Below, piece after piece: positions 32,898 to 41,767 of a DNA stretch of 64,000 bases. Below the pieces are notes generated by a model. The model was not told the origin of the DNA. It saw only the letters and a list, made by a program, of their open reading frames with translations, and did not search any database. The stretch comes from JACJVV01 sp047602755 (lineage in GTDB: Archaea; Nanobdellota; Nanobdellia; Woesearchaeales; JACJVV01): contig JBLKOM010000005.1 of the NCBI GenBank assembly GCA_047602755.1, forward strand, positions 1 through 64,000. Reading direction: 5' to 3'. Position numbers and translations under genes: made by a program. Numbering within the stretch: the stretch's first letter is position 1; every line of letters begins with the position of its first letter.

Positions 32898-33040
32898 ATT
32901 AATTTTAAGTTTACTTGCTTTATAAATATTTAGTTGATTTTAATGTTTTGGTGTGTTTTTCTAGATATACATTTTTTTATTTTTATTAAAATAATTCATA
33001 AGATTTAAATTAAGGAAATTATTTATTGTATAAGATATAT

Positions 33041-34141
33041 ATGAAAAAGAAATCAGGAAAGTTTTTGTCAGCTACTTTTGCAGGTGGTTGTTTTTGGTGT
33101 ATAGAAGATGCTTTTAAAAATTTAACAGGTGTCTTTAATGTTTTTTCAGGTTATACTGGTGGGTCTTTATCTGATGCTAATTATTCTAAAGTTTGTACAG
33201 GTAAGACTAAGCATTATGAGTCTGTTACCTTAGAATATAATCCTGATTTAATTACTTATGAAATGTTATTGCAAGTGTTTTTTGCTCAAATCGATCCTAC
33301 AGATAATACGGGTCAATTTGCTGATAAAGGAAATCAATACAAATGTGCAATATTTTATCATTCAGAAGAGCAAAAGAAAATAGCTAAGAAAATAGTTAGG
33401 TTATTAAATTCTTCAAATATTTATGATAAACCAATTGTAATTAAAATATTATCTGCTAAAAAGTTCTATCATGCTGAAGCTTATCATCAGAACTATTCAA
33501 CTAATCATAAAATTCAATATTGTAGTTATAAAATTTTATCAGGACGTGATAACTTTGTCAAGCGTAATAAATTAAATATTGATAGTGTATTTAATGATTA
33601 TTTTAAATCTAAAAATATTAAAAATAGTAAAAATACTAATAGCTCAATTAAAAAAAAATTGAATACTCAGTCTATTAATATTAACAAAAAAAATCATAGG
33701 GGATACAATAATAAAAAAATTATTTGTTTTGATAATTCAAAACTATCAGATTTACAATATAATGTAACAAAATTATGTGGTACAGAAAAACCATTTGAAA
33801 ATGAGTATTGGAATAATCATAAAGATGGAATTTATGTAGATGTTGTTACAGGAATACCTTTATTTAGTTCAACGCACAAATATGATAGTGGTACAGGTTG
33901 GCCTTCATTTTTTGATGTTATTGATAAAAAAAATATTAAAATGAAAAAAGATTTTAAACTTTTATTGCCAAGGACTGAAGTTATAAGTAACCAAGGTGAT
34001 AATCATTTAGGGCATGTTTTTATGGATGGACCTTTGCCTACACTTAAAAGATATTGTATAAATTCAGCATCACTAAAATTTATACCAAAAGAAGAAATGA
34101 AAAAGAAAGGATACTCTAAATATATGTATTTATTTGATTGA
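33041..34141 (+). CDS. msrAB: MsrA-MsrB fusion, peptide-methionine sulfoxide reductase
   Basis: About 366 residues repair both S- and R-methionine sulfoxide in proteins. MsrA (about 5-160) has the catalytic ATFAGGCFWCIEDAF, SGYTGG and the KFYHAEAYHQNY segment; a Lys/Asn-rich linker (about 185-230) follows; MsrB (about 235-360) has LCGTEKPFENEYWNNHKDGI, DSGTGWPSFFDVI, the HLGHVFMDGPLP loop and the catalytic RYCINSASLKF. ATG 33041 (MKKKSGKF) is preferred over TTG 33026. The usual thioredoxin system would need the reductase at 49597. It is divergent from the rhodanese operon. Confidence 0.93.
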   Translation: MKKKSGKFLSATFAGGCFWCIEDAFKNLTGVFNVFSGYTGGSLSDANYSKVCTGKTKHYESVTLEYNPDLITYEMLLQVFFAQIDPTDNTGQFADKGNQYKCAIFYHSEEQKKIAKKIVRLLNSSNIYDKPIVIKILSAKKFYHAEAYHQNYSTNHKIQYCSYKILSGRDNFVKRNKLNIDSVFNDYFKSKNIKNSKNTNSSIKKKLNTQSININKKNHRGYNNKKIICFDNSKLSDLQYNVTKLCGTEKPFENEYWNNHKDGIYVDVVTGIPLFSSTHKYDSGTGWPSFFDVIDKKNIKMKKDFKLLLPRTEVISNQGDNHLGHVFMDGPLPTLKRYCINSASLKFIPKEEMKKKGYSKYMYLFD

Positions 34142-34212
34142 TTATTTTTCTTATTTATTTCCAGTAAGCATAATTAGTAAGATTTAAATAAGGTTCTGCA
34201 AATCTCATTCAA

Positions 34213-34881
34213 ATGATGAAAGCAGTTATATTTGATCTTGATAATACTCTTATTGATTTTCGAAAATTTAAGCATACTTGTTGTGATAAAGCTATTACTG
34301 CTATGATTAAGAATGGTCTTAAATTAAATAAAAAGCAAGCAATGAACTTATTATATCATTTATTTGAGAAGTATGGTATGGAAGATTCTGAGATTTTCCA
34401 AAAATTTTTAAAAAAAATCGATGGAGAAGTTGATTATCAAAAATTAGCGATAGCTGTTAATGCTTACAGAAAAGCAAGGATAGGTATACTTAGTCCTTAT
34501 CCTGGTACTAGGAAAGTTTTGGATAAGTTACATGAACGTGGCTTAAAACTAGCAATAGTATCTGATGCTCCAAAATTGAAAGCTTATCTTAGATTAACTG
34601 CAATGAAAATTGAATCTTATTTTGATGTCATAGTTACTTTGGAAGATACAGGTCGTTTGAAGCCATCAAAAATGCCGTTTAAAGCAGCTTTGAGAGAATT
34701 AAAAGTAGATCCTAATGAATGTTTAATGGTTGGTGATATGCCTCATCGTGATATGAAAGGCGCAAAAAAGTTAGGTATGAAAACTTGTTTTGCAAAATAT
34801 GGATATAATAGTAATCCAGGTAAAAGAATATGGGATTATGAAATTGATGACATTAAAGAATTGTTAGAGATTGTTAAATAA
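34213..34881 (+). CDS. HAD-superfamily phosphatase
   Basis: 222 residues with the HAD core: motif I FDLDNTLIDF, motif II SDAPK, LKPSKMPFKAALRELKVDPN, and motif IV GDMPHRDMKGAKKLGMKT. The substrate is undefined (phosphoglycolate phosphatase-like). The second ATG (34216, MKAVIFDLDN) is a slightly better start. A TATA-like TTTAAATAAG near 34178 fits a leaderless transcript. It has no tight neighbour. Confidence 0.88.
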   Translation: MMKAVIFDLDNTLIDFRKFKHTCCDKAITAMIKNGLKLNKKQAMNLLYHLFEKYGMEDSEIFQKFLKKIDGEVDYQKLAIAVNAYRKARIGILSPYPGTRKVLDKLHERGLKLAIVSDAPKLKAYLRLTAMKIESYFDVIVTLEDTGRLKPSKMPFKAALRELKVDPNECLMVGDMPHRDMKGAKKLGMKTCFAKYGYNSNPGKRIWDYEIDDIKELLEIVK

Positions 34882-34928
34882 TATTTCTTAATTTGTTTGT
34901 TTTTAATACTTTATTTATTCTCAAGAAC

Positions 34929-35651
34929 TTATTTTCTTAAATAATACTTTTGTTTTTTTTCTGGAAATTTTTCAATTGCATATCTAAGCATAGTTCTTGG
35001 CATATTGTGGAAATATTCTTTTAGAAAAATTTCTAAAATTTTCTGTTCTTGTTTTCCAACTTCTCTTAGCATCCATCCTACTGCTTTATGTATTAAATCA
35101 TGCTTATCAAACAGTAGTATTTTTGAAATTATTAGTGTTTCATTGTATCTTTGATTTTTTATGAAATAATAAGTTGATATGATTGATATTCTTTTTTTCC
35201 ATAAATTGTTTGACTTAGCGAACTCATATAATATTCTTTTTTTATTCGAGTTATGGAATATATAATCTCCTATAATTTTAGGAGCTGTAACATCAATTAA
35301 ATCCCAGTTATTAATATATTTTGTATTTTTTATGTAAAAGTTGAAGATTATTTCTTTTTGTTTTTGATTTGATTTATCATATTTTTCAACTAATATTAAA
35401 AGTGCTACAAGCCTTTGTTCATGTATTCTTGTTTTTAGGATTTTATTTATCTCGATAAAACTTATTGACGAGTATTTTTTTGCAATTTTTCTTATTTCAG
35501 GTACAGTTACTCCTAGAAAAATATCTCCCTCTCCATATTCACCTTTTCCAGTTTTGAAGAATCTTTGTAATATATTTTTTCTTTCTAGGTTAGATTTTAG
35601 TTTTAATTCTTTAATTATTCTTTCTGCTTTGATTGTTTTATTTATATTCAT
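34929..35651 (-). CDS. AlkD-family DNA alkylation repair glycosylase
   Basis: 240 residues of HEAT-like repeats: RFFKTGKGEYGEGDIFLGV followed by TVPEIRKIAKKY, WDLIDVTAPKIIGDYIF, WKKRISIISTYYFIK and VGWMLREVGKQEQK. These are the AlkD/AlkC signatures; the family excises alkylated (N3/N7-methyl) purines. ATG 35651. It is divergent from the RBBP9-like hydrolase with a 117-bp promoter region between them. Confidence 0.9.
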   Translation of the reverse strand: MNINKTIKAERIIKELKLKSNLERKNILQRFFKTGKGEYGEGDIFLGVTVPEIRKIAKKYSSISFIEINKILKTRIHEQRLVALLILVEKYDKSNQKQKEIIFNFYIKNTKYINNWDLIDVTAPKIIGDYIFHNSNKKRILYEFAKSNNLWKKRISIISTYYFIKNQRYNETLIISKILLFDKHDLIHKAVGWMLREVGKQEQKILEIFLKEYFHNMPRTMLRYAIEKFPEKKQKYYLRK

Positions 35652-35768
35652 TTTTCTCTTTTTATCTTAATATCATATAAAACTTTTTATTGTATTTTTG
35701 AAAGAATAATTAAAATTTTATTAATATAATCAAAATATTTATAAGATACTTTTTTATCTTAGTATTAG

Positions 35769-36320
35769 ATGGTAACAATCTTCCTTATTCATGGTGCATA
35801 TGGAAATCCTAATGAGAATTGGTTTCCTTGGCTTTCTGAGAAACTACAGGAATTAGGTCATAAGGTAATCATACCTAAATTTCCTACACCAGAAAATCAA
35901 AAACTCGAAAACTGGTTAGATGTTTTTAACAAGTATAGTAAAGATGTGGATAAAAATACTTTATTTATTGGTCATAGTATCGGTGTTGCTTTCATACTTA
36001 ATTTATTAGAAAAATATAAGATTAAAGCTGGATTATTTGTTTCAGGTTTCTGTGAAAAAATTGATCTTCAAGCTTTTGATGAAATTAATGAAACATTTCT
36101 AAAAGACTTTGATTGGAATAAAATTCGGTTAAATTGTAAAAAATTTGTTGTTTATCATTCTGATAATGATCCTTATGTTCCTTTAGATTACGGTAAAAAA
36201 CTTTCTAAAAATCTTAAAGTAAGACTATCTTTAATTAGTGGAGCAGGTCATTTTAATGAAAAATCAGGTTATTTACATTTTCCTGATATTCTTGAACAAA
36301 TTAAAAGATTATCTAAATAA
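35769..36320 (+). CDS. RBBP9/YdeN-like alpha/beta serine hydrolase
   Basis: 183 residues. The catalytic nucleophile motif LFIGHSIGVAFILN (GHSIG), acid SDNDPYVPLDYG and C-terminal GAGHFNEKSGY give Ser-Asp-His. HGAYGNPNENWFPWL is the N-terminal oxyanion strand. Small members of this family are esterases or peptidases; the substrate is unknown. The gene appears leaderless: TATTTATAAGA at 35735-35745. Confidence 0.88.
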   Translation: MVTIFLIHGAYGNPNENWFPWLSEKLQELGHKVIIPKFPTPENQKLENWLDVFNKYSKDVDKNTLFIGHSIGVAFILNLLEKYKIKAGLFVSGFCEKIDLQAFDEINETFLKDFDWNKIRLNCKKFVVYHSDNDPYVPLDYGKKLSKNLKVRLSLISGAGHFNEKSGYLHFPDILEQIKRLSK

Positions 36321-36376
36321 TTTTTATTTGTTTGTTAACCGTAAGTTTAAAATAGTTGATACTTATTTCTAAAGAT

Positions 36377-36889
36377 ATGGATGAGATTGAAGTTAAGATT
36401 CTTGAAGTAAATGTGAAAGAAGTTCAATATAAACTTAGAAAGTTAGGTGCAAAGAAAGTTTTTGATGGGACTGTTAAAGCTGTTTATCTTGATGATGGAA
36501 CATTAGGAAATAAAAAGATATTGCGTCTTAGAAAATTAGGTGATAAAGTGCAATTGACATATAAAGAACATGTAAGTCGTAATAAATTTAAGATAGATAA
36601 AGAACATGAAATATATCTTGAAGATTTTAATGAAGCTCTTAATCATTTTATATCATTAGGTTTTGTAATAAAGAAAAAAACTTCAAAGCACCGTATTAGT
36701 TATCGTTTTAAAGATGTTAGTTTTGAAATTGATTTTATTAATGGTATTCCGCCTTTTTTAGAGATTGAGTCTTCTAAAGAGAATATTTTAAACTATGCTT
36801 CTAAAATAGGTTTTAAGAGGTCAGATCTAAAACCATGGTCTGGTAAAGAATTATATGAACATTATTATCCTAAAAAAAGGAAAAAGTAA
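36377..36889 (+). CDS. CYTH-domain protein (class IV adenylyl cyclase/ThTPase family)
   Basis: About 170 residues. The N-terminal EIEVKILEV is the defining ExExK of the CYTH (CyaB/thiamine triphosphatase) fold; further charged strands (ILRLRKLGDKVQLTYKEH, SFEIDFINGIPPFLEIES) form the tunnel for triphosphate substrates. It may hydrolyse an organic or inorganic triphosphate or make cAMP. ATG 36377 is preferred over TTG 36356 because the motif starts there. C-terminus basic (PKKRKK). Confidence 0.85.
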   Translation: MDEIEVKILEVNVKEVQYKLRKLGAKKVFDGTVKAVYLDDGTLGNKKILRLRKLGDKVQLTYKEHVSRNKFKIDKEHEIYLEDFNEALNHFISLGFVIKKKTSKHRISYRFKDVSFEIDFINGIPPFLEIESSKENILNYASKIGFKRSDLKPWSGKELYEHYYPKKRKK

Positions 36890-37165
36890 AAGTTAATTAA
36901 AGTTTAATCTGAATTTACTTAAGATTTAATTATGTGATATTATCATGTGAATTATAAATAATCATAAGATATAAATATTAGTTATGTATTCTTATCCTTA
37001 TGCAAAGAGTTGATTGTCGGTGGAGTTTGTAATTTCTTTTTATTAGTTGTATTTAGATTTAAAATTTCTTCAGGATATTGGTGTTATCTATAGTTCTAAT
37101 AAAAAATATTGTTTAAAATTATTAGTTTTTTTTGATAATACTATAAAATACTGGAGGGAAATAAA
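36890..37165 (+). other. Long leader region with a candidate 10-residue leaderless uORF
   Basis: A TATA-like ATATAAATA at 36969-36977 precedes an ATG at 37000-37002 by about 25-30 nt. That frame encodes MQRVDCRWSL and stops at 37032. A further 133 T/A-rich nt lead to the SD CTGGAGGGA (37151-37159) of the next gene. This suggests a roughly 165-nt leader with a very short upstream ORF; nothing else is seen. Confidence 0.35.
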
Positions 37166-37531
37166 ATGAATGAGGATTCAATAGATGTAAGACTAGATGT
37201 TTGTAAAGAAAATAATCTTGACCCTAATGATAAGTCAAGAGATATTTGTCCATTTGCATTTGACCATCATTATGATTTTGTAGGATGTATAATGGTTGAT
37301 GAAGTTCGTTATCATTGCAGTTTTGATGGAGGTAATGCAGATGGTGGTATTAAATCGTTGTCAATTCCATCAGGTTCTTTAACACCTTGTGATTTGGATT
37401 ATGCAATTAATTGTCCAAAATATATTTTGATGAAATCTCTTAATAAGAAAATAGAAACTCATCAAGAAGAGCTTCATCAAGAAAAGATTCATCAAGAAAA
37501 AATTCATTTAGGGGGTGTTTATAATGAGTAA
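37166..37531 (+). CDS. Unknown protein with His/Gln/Glu repeat tail
   Basis: 121 residues with six Cys (LDVCKEN, DICPFAFDHHYDFVGCIMV, RYHCSFDGG, TPCDL, NCPKY) suggestive of a small metal-binding domain, then a C-terminal low-complexity segment of repeated LHQE/IHQEK units (about 100-116). The DNA encoding the tail has tandem 15-bp near-repeats (CATCAAGAA). GGAGGG at 37153-37158 is a good SD. It overlaps the next gene by 8 bp. No family recognised. Confidence 0.6.
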   Translation: MNEDSIDVRLDVCKENNLDPNDKSRDICPFAFDHHYDFVGCIMVDEVRYHCSFDGGNADGGIKSLSIPSGSLTPCDLDYAINCPKYILMKSLNKKIETHQEELHQEKIHQEKIHLGGVYNE

Positions 37532-37988
37532 AATAATGCACTTTGGTTGTGATTTGGAAGATACTGTGGCAAAATCAATAAATCGAAAATTAATGGATAG
37601 TACTGTAGTCACTGTTGGTTCAGAGTTGGTAGCTCTTGGTAATTTATTTTTATCATTTTCTTCATTACCTCTTACTTTTTTTGAGAGATATTCATTTCAA
37701 AATTGTAAAGTTAATGAGAAATTGGTTCAAGAAGCTTCAGAGCTTGGGTGTTTTACATATATTGTTTTTGATGCAGTTACTTTTGAAATATCGGATTATC
37801 ATATTGTTACAGTAGGTTTTAAAGATAATCAAAGCGATGTAACGTTATTGCATAATATGTTATGCCATAAGATTTTGCCATATGTTACGCAAGCTGCGAG
37901 TTCTGATAAATATACACAAGTTTATATGGATATGATTATGAGATATCATTTAGATTCTAATTATATCAAATTAGTCCATCAAGAGTAA
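37524..37988 (+). CDS. Unknown protein, partner of the upstream Cys/His protein
   Basis: About 154 residues starting MSKIMHFGCDLEDTVAK, with an alternating alpha/beta pattern (TYIVFDAVTFEISDYHIVTV, VTLLHNMLCHKILPYVTQ) and three Cys, but no family I recognise. GGGGG at 37511-37515 gives an SD for ATG 37524, which lies inside the end of the previous gene, so both should be made together. There are no membrane segments. Confidence 0.6.
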   Translation: MSKIMHFGCDLEDTVAKSINRKLMDSTVVTVGSELVALGNLFLSFSSLPLTFFERYSFQNCKVNEKLVQEASELGCFTYIVFDAVTFEISDYHIVTVGFKDNQSDVTLLHNMLCHKILPYVTQAASSDKYTQVYMDMIMRYHLDSNYIKLVHQE

Positions 37989-38120
37989 GTGCTAATTAAG
38001 ATAGACTTATTTTTTATTTTATTATTATTATTATTATTGTTTTGGTTGATGCATTAATTAATTTTTTTGCTTTTATTCCGTAACCTTTAAAAAGAGTAAA
38101 GTTATAAATTAGTTAGAGGG

Positions 38121-39866
38121 GTGTATAATATTAAATTACCAGTTAGTTATGTGTTAACAAATGAACTTGGAAGCTTTTATTTATGGACTGAACAACCATA
38201 TTCTAAATTTTGTGGTCTTCATTTTAATTTAAATGGGATAGTATATAAATGTCTTGAAGCAGCTGTAATTCCTGAAAAATTAGAATCATCAACTGATACT
38301 TATCCAGGTATTTTGAATCAACGTGATGGTTTATTAGAATCAGTTTATATGCCTAAAAAAAGAAATGCTATAGCATTTAGATATTCTCATGCAACTGATG
38401 TTAAATTAGTTTTTGATGTAAAAAGATTTAATGATTGGGATGAATGGGGAAGAAATTATTCTATTTCTGTTTCGCGTGGTTGTATAGTTTTAAAATATTT
38501 CAAGAAGGGATATGAGGATTATACAGTGTATGTTGCAATTAAGACAAGGCATAAAACACATGAATTGTTGAATAAATTTGTGATGAAAGAATACTCTTAT
38601 GATAACTATCGTAATTCTTCTAATAAGCGTTATGTATATGATTCATTAGTTATCTATTCTTCTTTTTTTACTATTGCGATGTCAGAAAATAAACATAAAG
38701 CAGTTAATGAAGCAAAATCTTTGTATAGGCATTATGATATGCTTTATAAATTTGATAAACGTCGTTCTTTAAAAACAAAATATATTGTTGCTGATGATCA
38801 AATTGCATCTGCTTTTAAAAATGCACAAATCTCTATTGCCAGATTAACAAATAATTATGGAATTTATGCTGGTCTTCCATGGTTTTGTCAAGTTTGGTCA
38901 AGAGATGAGTTAATAAGTATGGTTAATTTAATTTATAAAGATACAAAGCATGCTAAATCTATTTTAATGAAATATTTTGATTGTGTTAATGAGTCTGGAC
39001 GATTACCAGCGATTCTTCCTGATAAAGGTTTAAATAGTGCAGATGCTGCAGGATGGTTAGCTTTAAGAATTCAGCAATTAATTGAATTTAAGAAAAATAT
39101 TTTTAAGGTGTCTGAAAAGAAAAAAATAGTTGAGTTTTTTGATAAATTACTATTATTAAATCAAAAGAATGTTAATGATCGAGGATTAGTTTTTTCTAAT
39201 ACTAATGAAACATGGATGGATACTAATTATAATGATGATGGACGTAAAGGGTATTGCATTGAGATTCAAGCACTTCATATGAGGATATTAGAATTGCTTT
39301 ATTTGTTAACAAATGGATTAAAGTATAAAAATCAATTGGATGTCATGAAAAGTACAGTATATGATTTATTTTATGATGAAAAGAAAAAAGTTCTTTATGA
39401 TCATTTAAATGTTGATCTTAAACCTTCAATAAAGGTTCGACCTAATTTATTTATTGCTTATTATGTTTTTCCAGATTTTTTAAGTAAAGGAGAATGGGAA
39501 CATGTTTTTGATCATTCGTTAAAGCATTTATGGTTAAATTGGGGGGGTTTATCCTCTATTGATAAAAAGATTAAAGATTTTGTTTCTGATTATACAGGTG
39601 AGAATAACAAGAGTTATCATCGTGGTGATTCGTGGTATTTTCTGAATTGTATTGCTGCAATAGCTATGCATAAGGTTGATAGTAAAAAGTATAAATCTAA
39701 GATAGATAAGATAATAAAAGCTTGTTCTAAAGAAAGTATGAATAACGGTGTAATTGGTAGTATTGCTGAAGTTTCTTCCGCTAGTCATCAAAATGGTGTT
39801 GGTTGTTTGAGTCAAGCTTGGAGTCTTGCAATGTTTATAGAATTAATAGGTTTAGTTTATGATTAA
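38121..39866 (+). CDS. Glycogen debranching enzyme (amylo-1,6-glucosidase, GDE C-type)
   Basis: About 580 residues. The C-terminal (alpha/alpha)6 barrel has the family signatures: YGIYAGLPWFCQVWSRDELI (about 250), NEAD-type SGRLPAILPDKG, NETWMDTNYNDDGRKGYCIE (catalytic region) and a final HQNGVGCLSQAWSLAMFIEL. The N-terminal part is a beta-sandwich. It should remove alpha-1,6 branch glucosyl units of glycogen and complement the synthases near 2-6 kb. GTG 38121 lies in the SD AGAGGGGTG; at normal spacing the in-frame codon is ATT 38130. TTTAAAAA at 38089-38096 could also support a leaderless GTG. Confidence 0.85.
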   Translation: MYNIKLPVSYVLTNELGSFYLWTEQPYSKFCGLHFNLNGIVYKCLEAAVIPEKLESSTDTYPGILNQRDGLLESVYMPKKRNAIAFRYSHATDVKLVFDVKRFNDWDEWGRNYSISVSRGCIVLKYFKKGYEDYTVYVAIKTRHKTHELLNKFVMKEYSYDNYRNSSNKRYVYDSLVIYSSFFTIAMSENKHKAVNEAKSLYRHYDMLYKFDKRRSLKTKYIVADDQIASAFKNAQISIARLTNNYGIYAGLPWFCQVWSRDELISMVNLIYKDTKHAKSILMKYFDCVNESGRLPAILPDKGLNSADAAGWLALRIQQLIEFKKNIFKVSEKKKIVEFFDKLLLLNQKNVNDRGLVFSNTNETWMDTNYNDDGRKGYCIEIQALHMRILELLYLLTNGLKYKNQLDVMKSTVYDLFYDEKKKVLYDHLNVDLKPSIKVRPNLFIAYYVFPDFLSKGEWEHVFDHSLKHLWLNWGGLSSIDKKIKDFVSDYTGENNKSYHRGDSWYFLNCIAAIAMHKVDSKKYKSKIDKIIKACSKESMNNGVIGSIAEVSSASHQNGVGCLSQAWSLAMFIELIGLVYD

Positions 39867-39920
39867 TTTAGTTTGTTATTTATTTAGTTTATATTTATAA
39901 TTATTAGAGAGATTTAAAAA

Positions 39921-40064
39921 ATGGATCGTGAAGATATAAATAAAATAAAAGGTAGATTTCTAAAAGATAGATTAAAAGATTTTAAAGATTATGCTGATGT
40001 TGATGAAGACTCAGATATACCAGTTACTGAGAGGAAAGTTAAAGAAAAAAAGAGTATAGAATAG
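39921..40064 (+). CDS. 47-residue charged protein
   Basis: ATG 39921 to TAG 40062-40064 encodes a hydrophilic protein with Lys/Arg/Asp/Glu alternation (MDREDINKIKGRFLKDRLKD), predicted helical or disordered. TTATATTTATA at 39888-39898 lies about 28 nt upstream, fitting a leaderless start, and the codon use matches neighbouring genes. It sits alone between the debranching enzyme and the nucleotidase. The function is unknown. Confidence 0.5.
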   Translation: MDREDINKIKGRFLKDRLKDFKDYADVDEDSDIPVTERKVKEKKSIE

Positions 40065-40132
40065 TTTTTTAAACAATATTTATTTAGTTTTTTATTAATA
40101 ATTTTTTTAAAGGAAATGAAATTTTAAATCAT

Positions 40133-40981
40133 ATGGAAAATGTAATTATACCAAATCCTTCTTTACTTAACTCTAAAATCGAAACTATTAGAAATGATGG
40201 TACTGAAAATCTTCATATCGTCTCAGATTTTGATCAGACTTTGACAAAAGCTTTTGTGCAAGGTAAGAAGACTAATTCTTCTTTTGCTCAAATAAGAGGA
40301 AAAGGCTATCTTGATCCTGAATATGCTGAAATTTCTTATAAATTGTATGATTATTATCATCCAATTGAGATTTCTAGTAAAATCTCAAAAGAAGAAAAAA
40401 ATATTAAAATGCAAGAATGGTGGATTAAACATCTTGAGCTTATGATTAAATATGGTATGAATTTGGATATTCTAAAAGATATTGCTGTAAATTGTGATAT
40501 TTACCCTAGAGAGAGTATGCTTAAAATGTTGGATTATTTATCTAAAAAAGAAATTCCTATACTTATTTTTTCTGCAGGTTTAGGTGATGTTATAACTCAG
40601 TTCCTAAATTCAAATAGTAAACTTTCAAGTAATCTTCATATTATTTCTAATTTTTATCAGTTTAATGATGATGGTAAGGTAGTAGGTTATAAATCAAGTG
40701 TTATACATCCATACAATAAAAATGAATATGCAATCAAGAATACATCTTATTATAATGAAGTTAAACATAGGAAGAATGTTATTTTACTTGGTGATAGTTT
40801 AGGTGATGTTAATATGGCTGAAGGTTTATCACATTCTGTTATTATTAAAATTGGTTTTTTAAATGAAAATGTAGATGAAATGTTAGATATATTTAAGAAC
40901 GAATTTGATATTATTCTACTAAATGATCAATCAATGGATTATATTTTAAATTTGCTTTATAATTTATTTAATAAAAATTAA
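40133..40981 (+). CDS. UMPH-1-like pyrimidine 5'-nucleotidase (HAD family)
   Basis: 282 residues: HAD motif I HIVSDFDQTLTK (DxDxT), FAQIRGKGYLDPEYAEISYK, motif II LIFSAGLGDVI, and motif III/IV VILLGDSLGDVNMAEG. These are the features of eukaryotic cytosolic 5'-nucleotidase III (UMPH-1, EC 3.1.3.5), which dephosphorylates UMP/CMP; homologues occur sporadically in prokaryotes. It is full length and should supply nucleosides in the salvage pathway. A T-rich stretch precedes ATG 40133. Confidence 0.85.
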   Translation: MENVIIPNPSLLNSKIETIRNDGTENLHIVSDFDQTLTKAFVQGKKTNSSFAQIRGKGYLDPEYAEISYKLYDYYHPIEISSKISKEEKNIKMQEWWIKHLELMIKYGMNLDILKDIAVNCDIYPRESMLKMLDYLSKKEIPILIFSAGLGDVITQFLNSNSKLSSNLHIISNFYQFNDDGKVVGYKSSVIHPYNKNEYAIKNTSYYNEVKHRKNVILLGDSLGDVNMAEGLSHSVIIKIGFLNENVDEMLDIFKNEFDIILLNDQSMDYILNLLYNLFNKN

Positions 40982-41031
40982 ATCTATTTTTTGTTATTTT
41001 GATGATTTTTTTATGCTAATTGCATGCATTC

Positions 41032-41682
41032 TTAATTGGATTCAATTAATGCAATTATTTCTTCTGGCTTATCAACTACTTTTAGTAATTCCATATCTTT
41101 TTTCATATGTGCAATGAGGTGTCTTTTTAGTGGACTTTCTTCTAGCCATCCAATCATCCCATCCCAAAATTTACGATCAACTAAGATGAGTGGCACTTTA
41201 TCTACCATCTTGGTTTCAATAAGTACTATGTATTCATATAGTTCATTTAGTGTTCCAAATCCTCCAGGATAGAAAATTAATGCTTCACTTTTTATTGCTA
41301 ACATAAATCTTCTTACAAATAAAAAATCAAATGATTCAACATGACTAAAATTACTACTTCTTACTTTTTCATTTTTTATCATCCCGGCTTTTATGCCAAC
41401 AGATATTGCTCCTACTTTTTTTGCTCCTTTATTTGCAGCTTCCATTATACCTGGACCACCACCTGTTACAATTGCATAACCTTTTTCTCCTAATTTCTCT
41501 GCAACTTTCATGCAATGCTTGTATTCTTTGCTAGTTGGCGGTGAAACATGTGAACCTAAAAAAGTAATGATATTTGTATCTATACTGTTTAATAATTTTA
41601 TTCCTTTGTTTATTTCTTTGCTTACTTTAGCTTCTACTTCTTTCTTTAGAAATTGTAAATTCTTTTTTAATCTTGTTTTCAT
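41032..41682 (-). CDS. LOG-family protein (lysine decarboxylase-like, TIGR00730)
   Basis: 216 residues with the family motifs ITFLGSHVSPPTSKEY, YAIVTGGGPGIMEAANKGA and IFYPGGFGTLNELYEYI. PGGxGTxxE binds AMP-type nucleotides; related enzymes release the nucleobase of cytokinin-like or nucleoside monophosphates. The physiological substrate here is unknown. A TTTAAATAC box about 27 nt upstream of ATG 41682 implies a leaderless message. Confidence 0.88.
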   Translation of the reverse strand: MKTRLKKNLQFLKKEVEAKVSKEINKGIKLLNSIDTNIITFLGSHVSPPTSKEYKHCMKVAEKLGEKGYAIVTGGGPGIMEAANKGAKKVGAISVGIKAGMIKNEKVRSSNFSHVESFDFLFVRRFMLAIKSEALIFYPGGFGTLNELYEYIVLIETKMVDKVPLILVDRKFWDGMIGWLEESPLKRHLIAHMKKDMELLKVVDKPEEIIALIESN

Positions 41683-41767
41683 AAATTGAATTTGAATCTA
41701 CTAGTATTTAAAGGTTATTAAATCATATATATTAATTATTGATTAAATTAAATAATTTAGAAATAAA

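Noticed and set aside
37160..37990. A phage or plasmid module for the two orphan genes
   Set aside because: Neither gene has phage-like features; neighbours and codon use are ordinary chromosomal.
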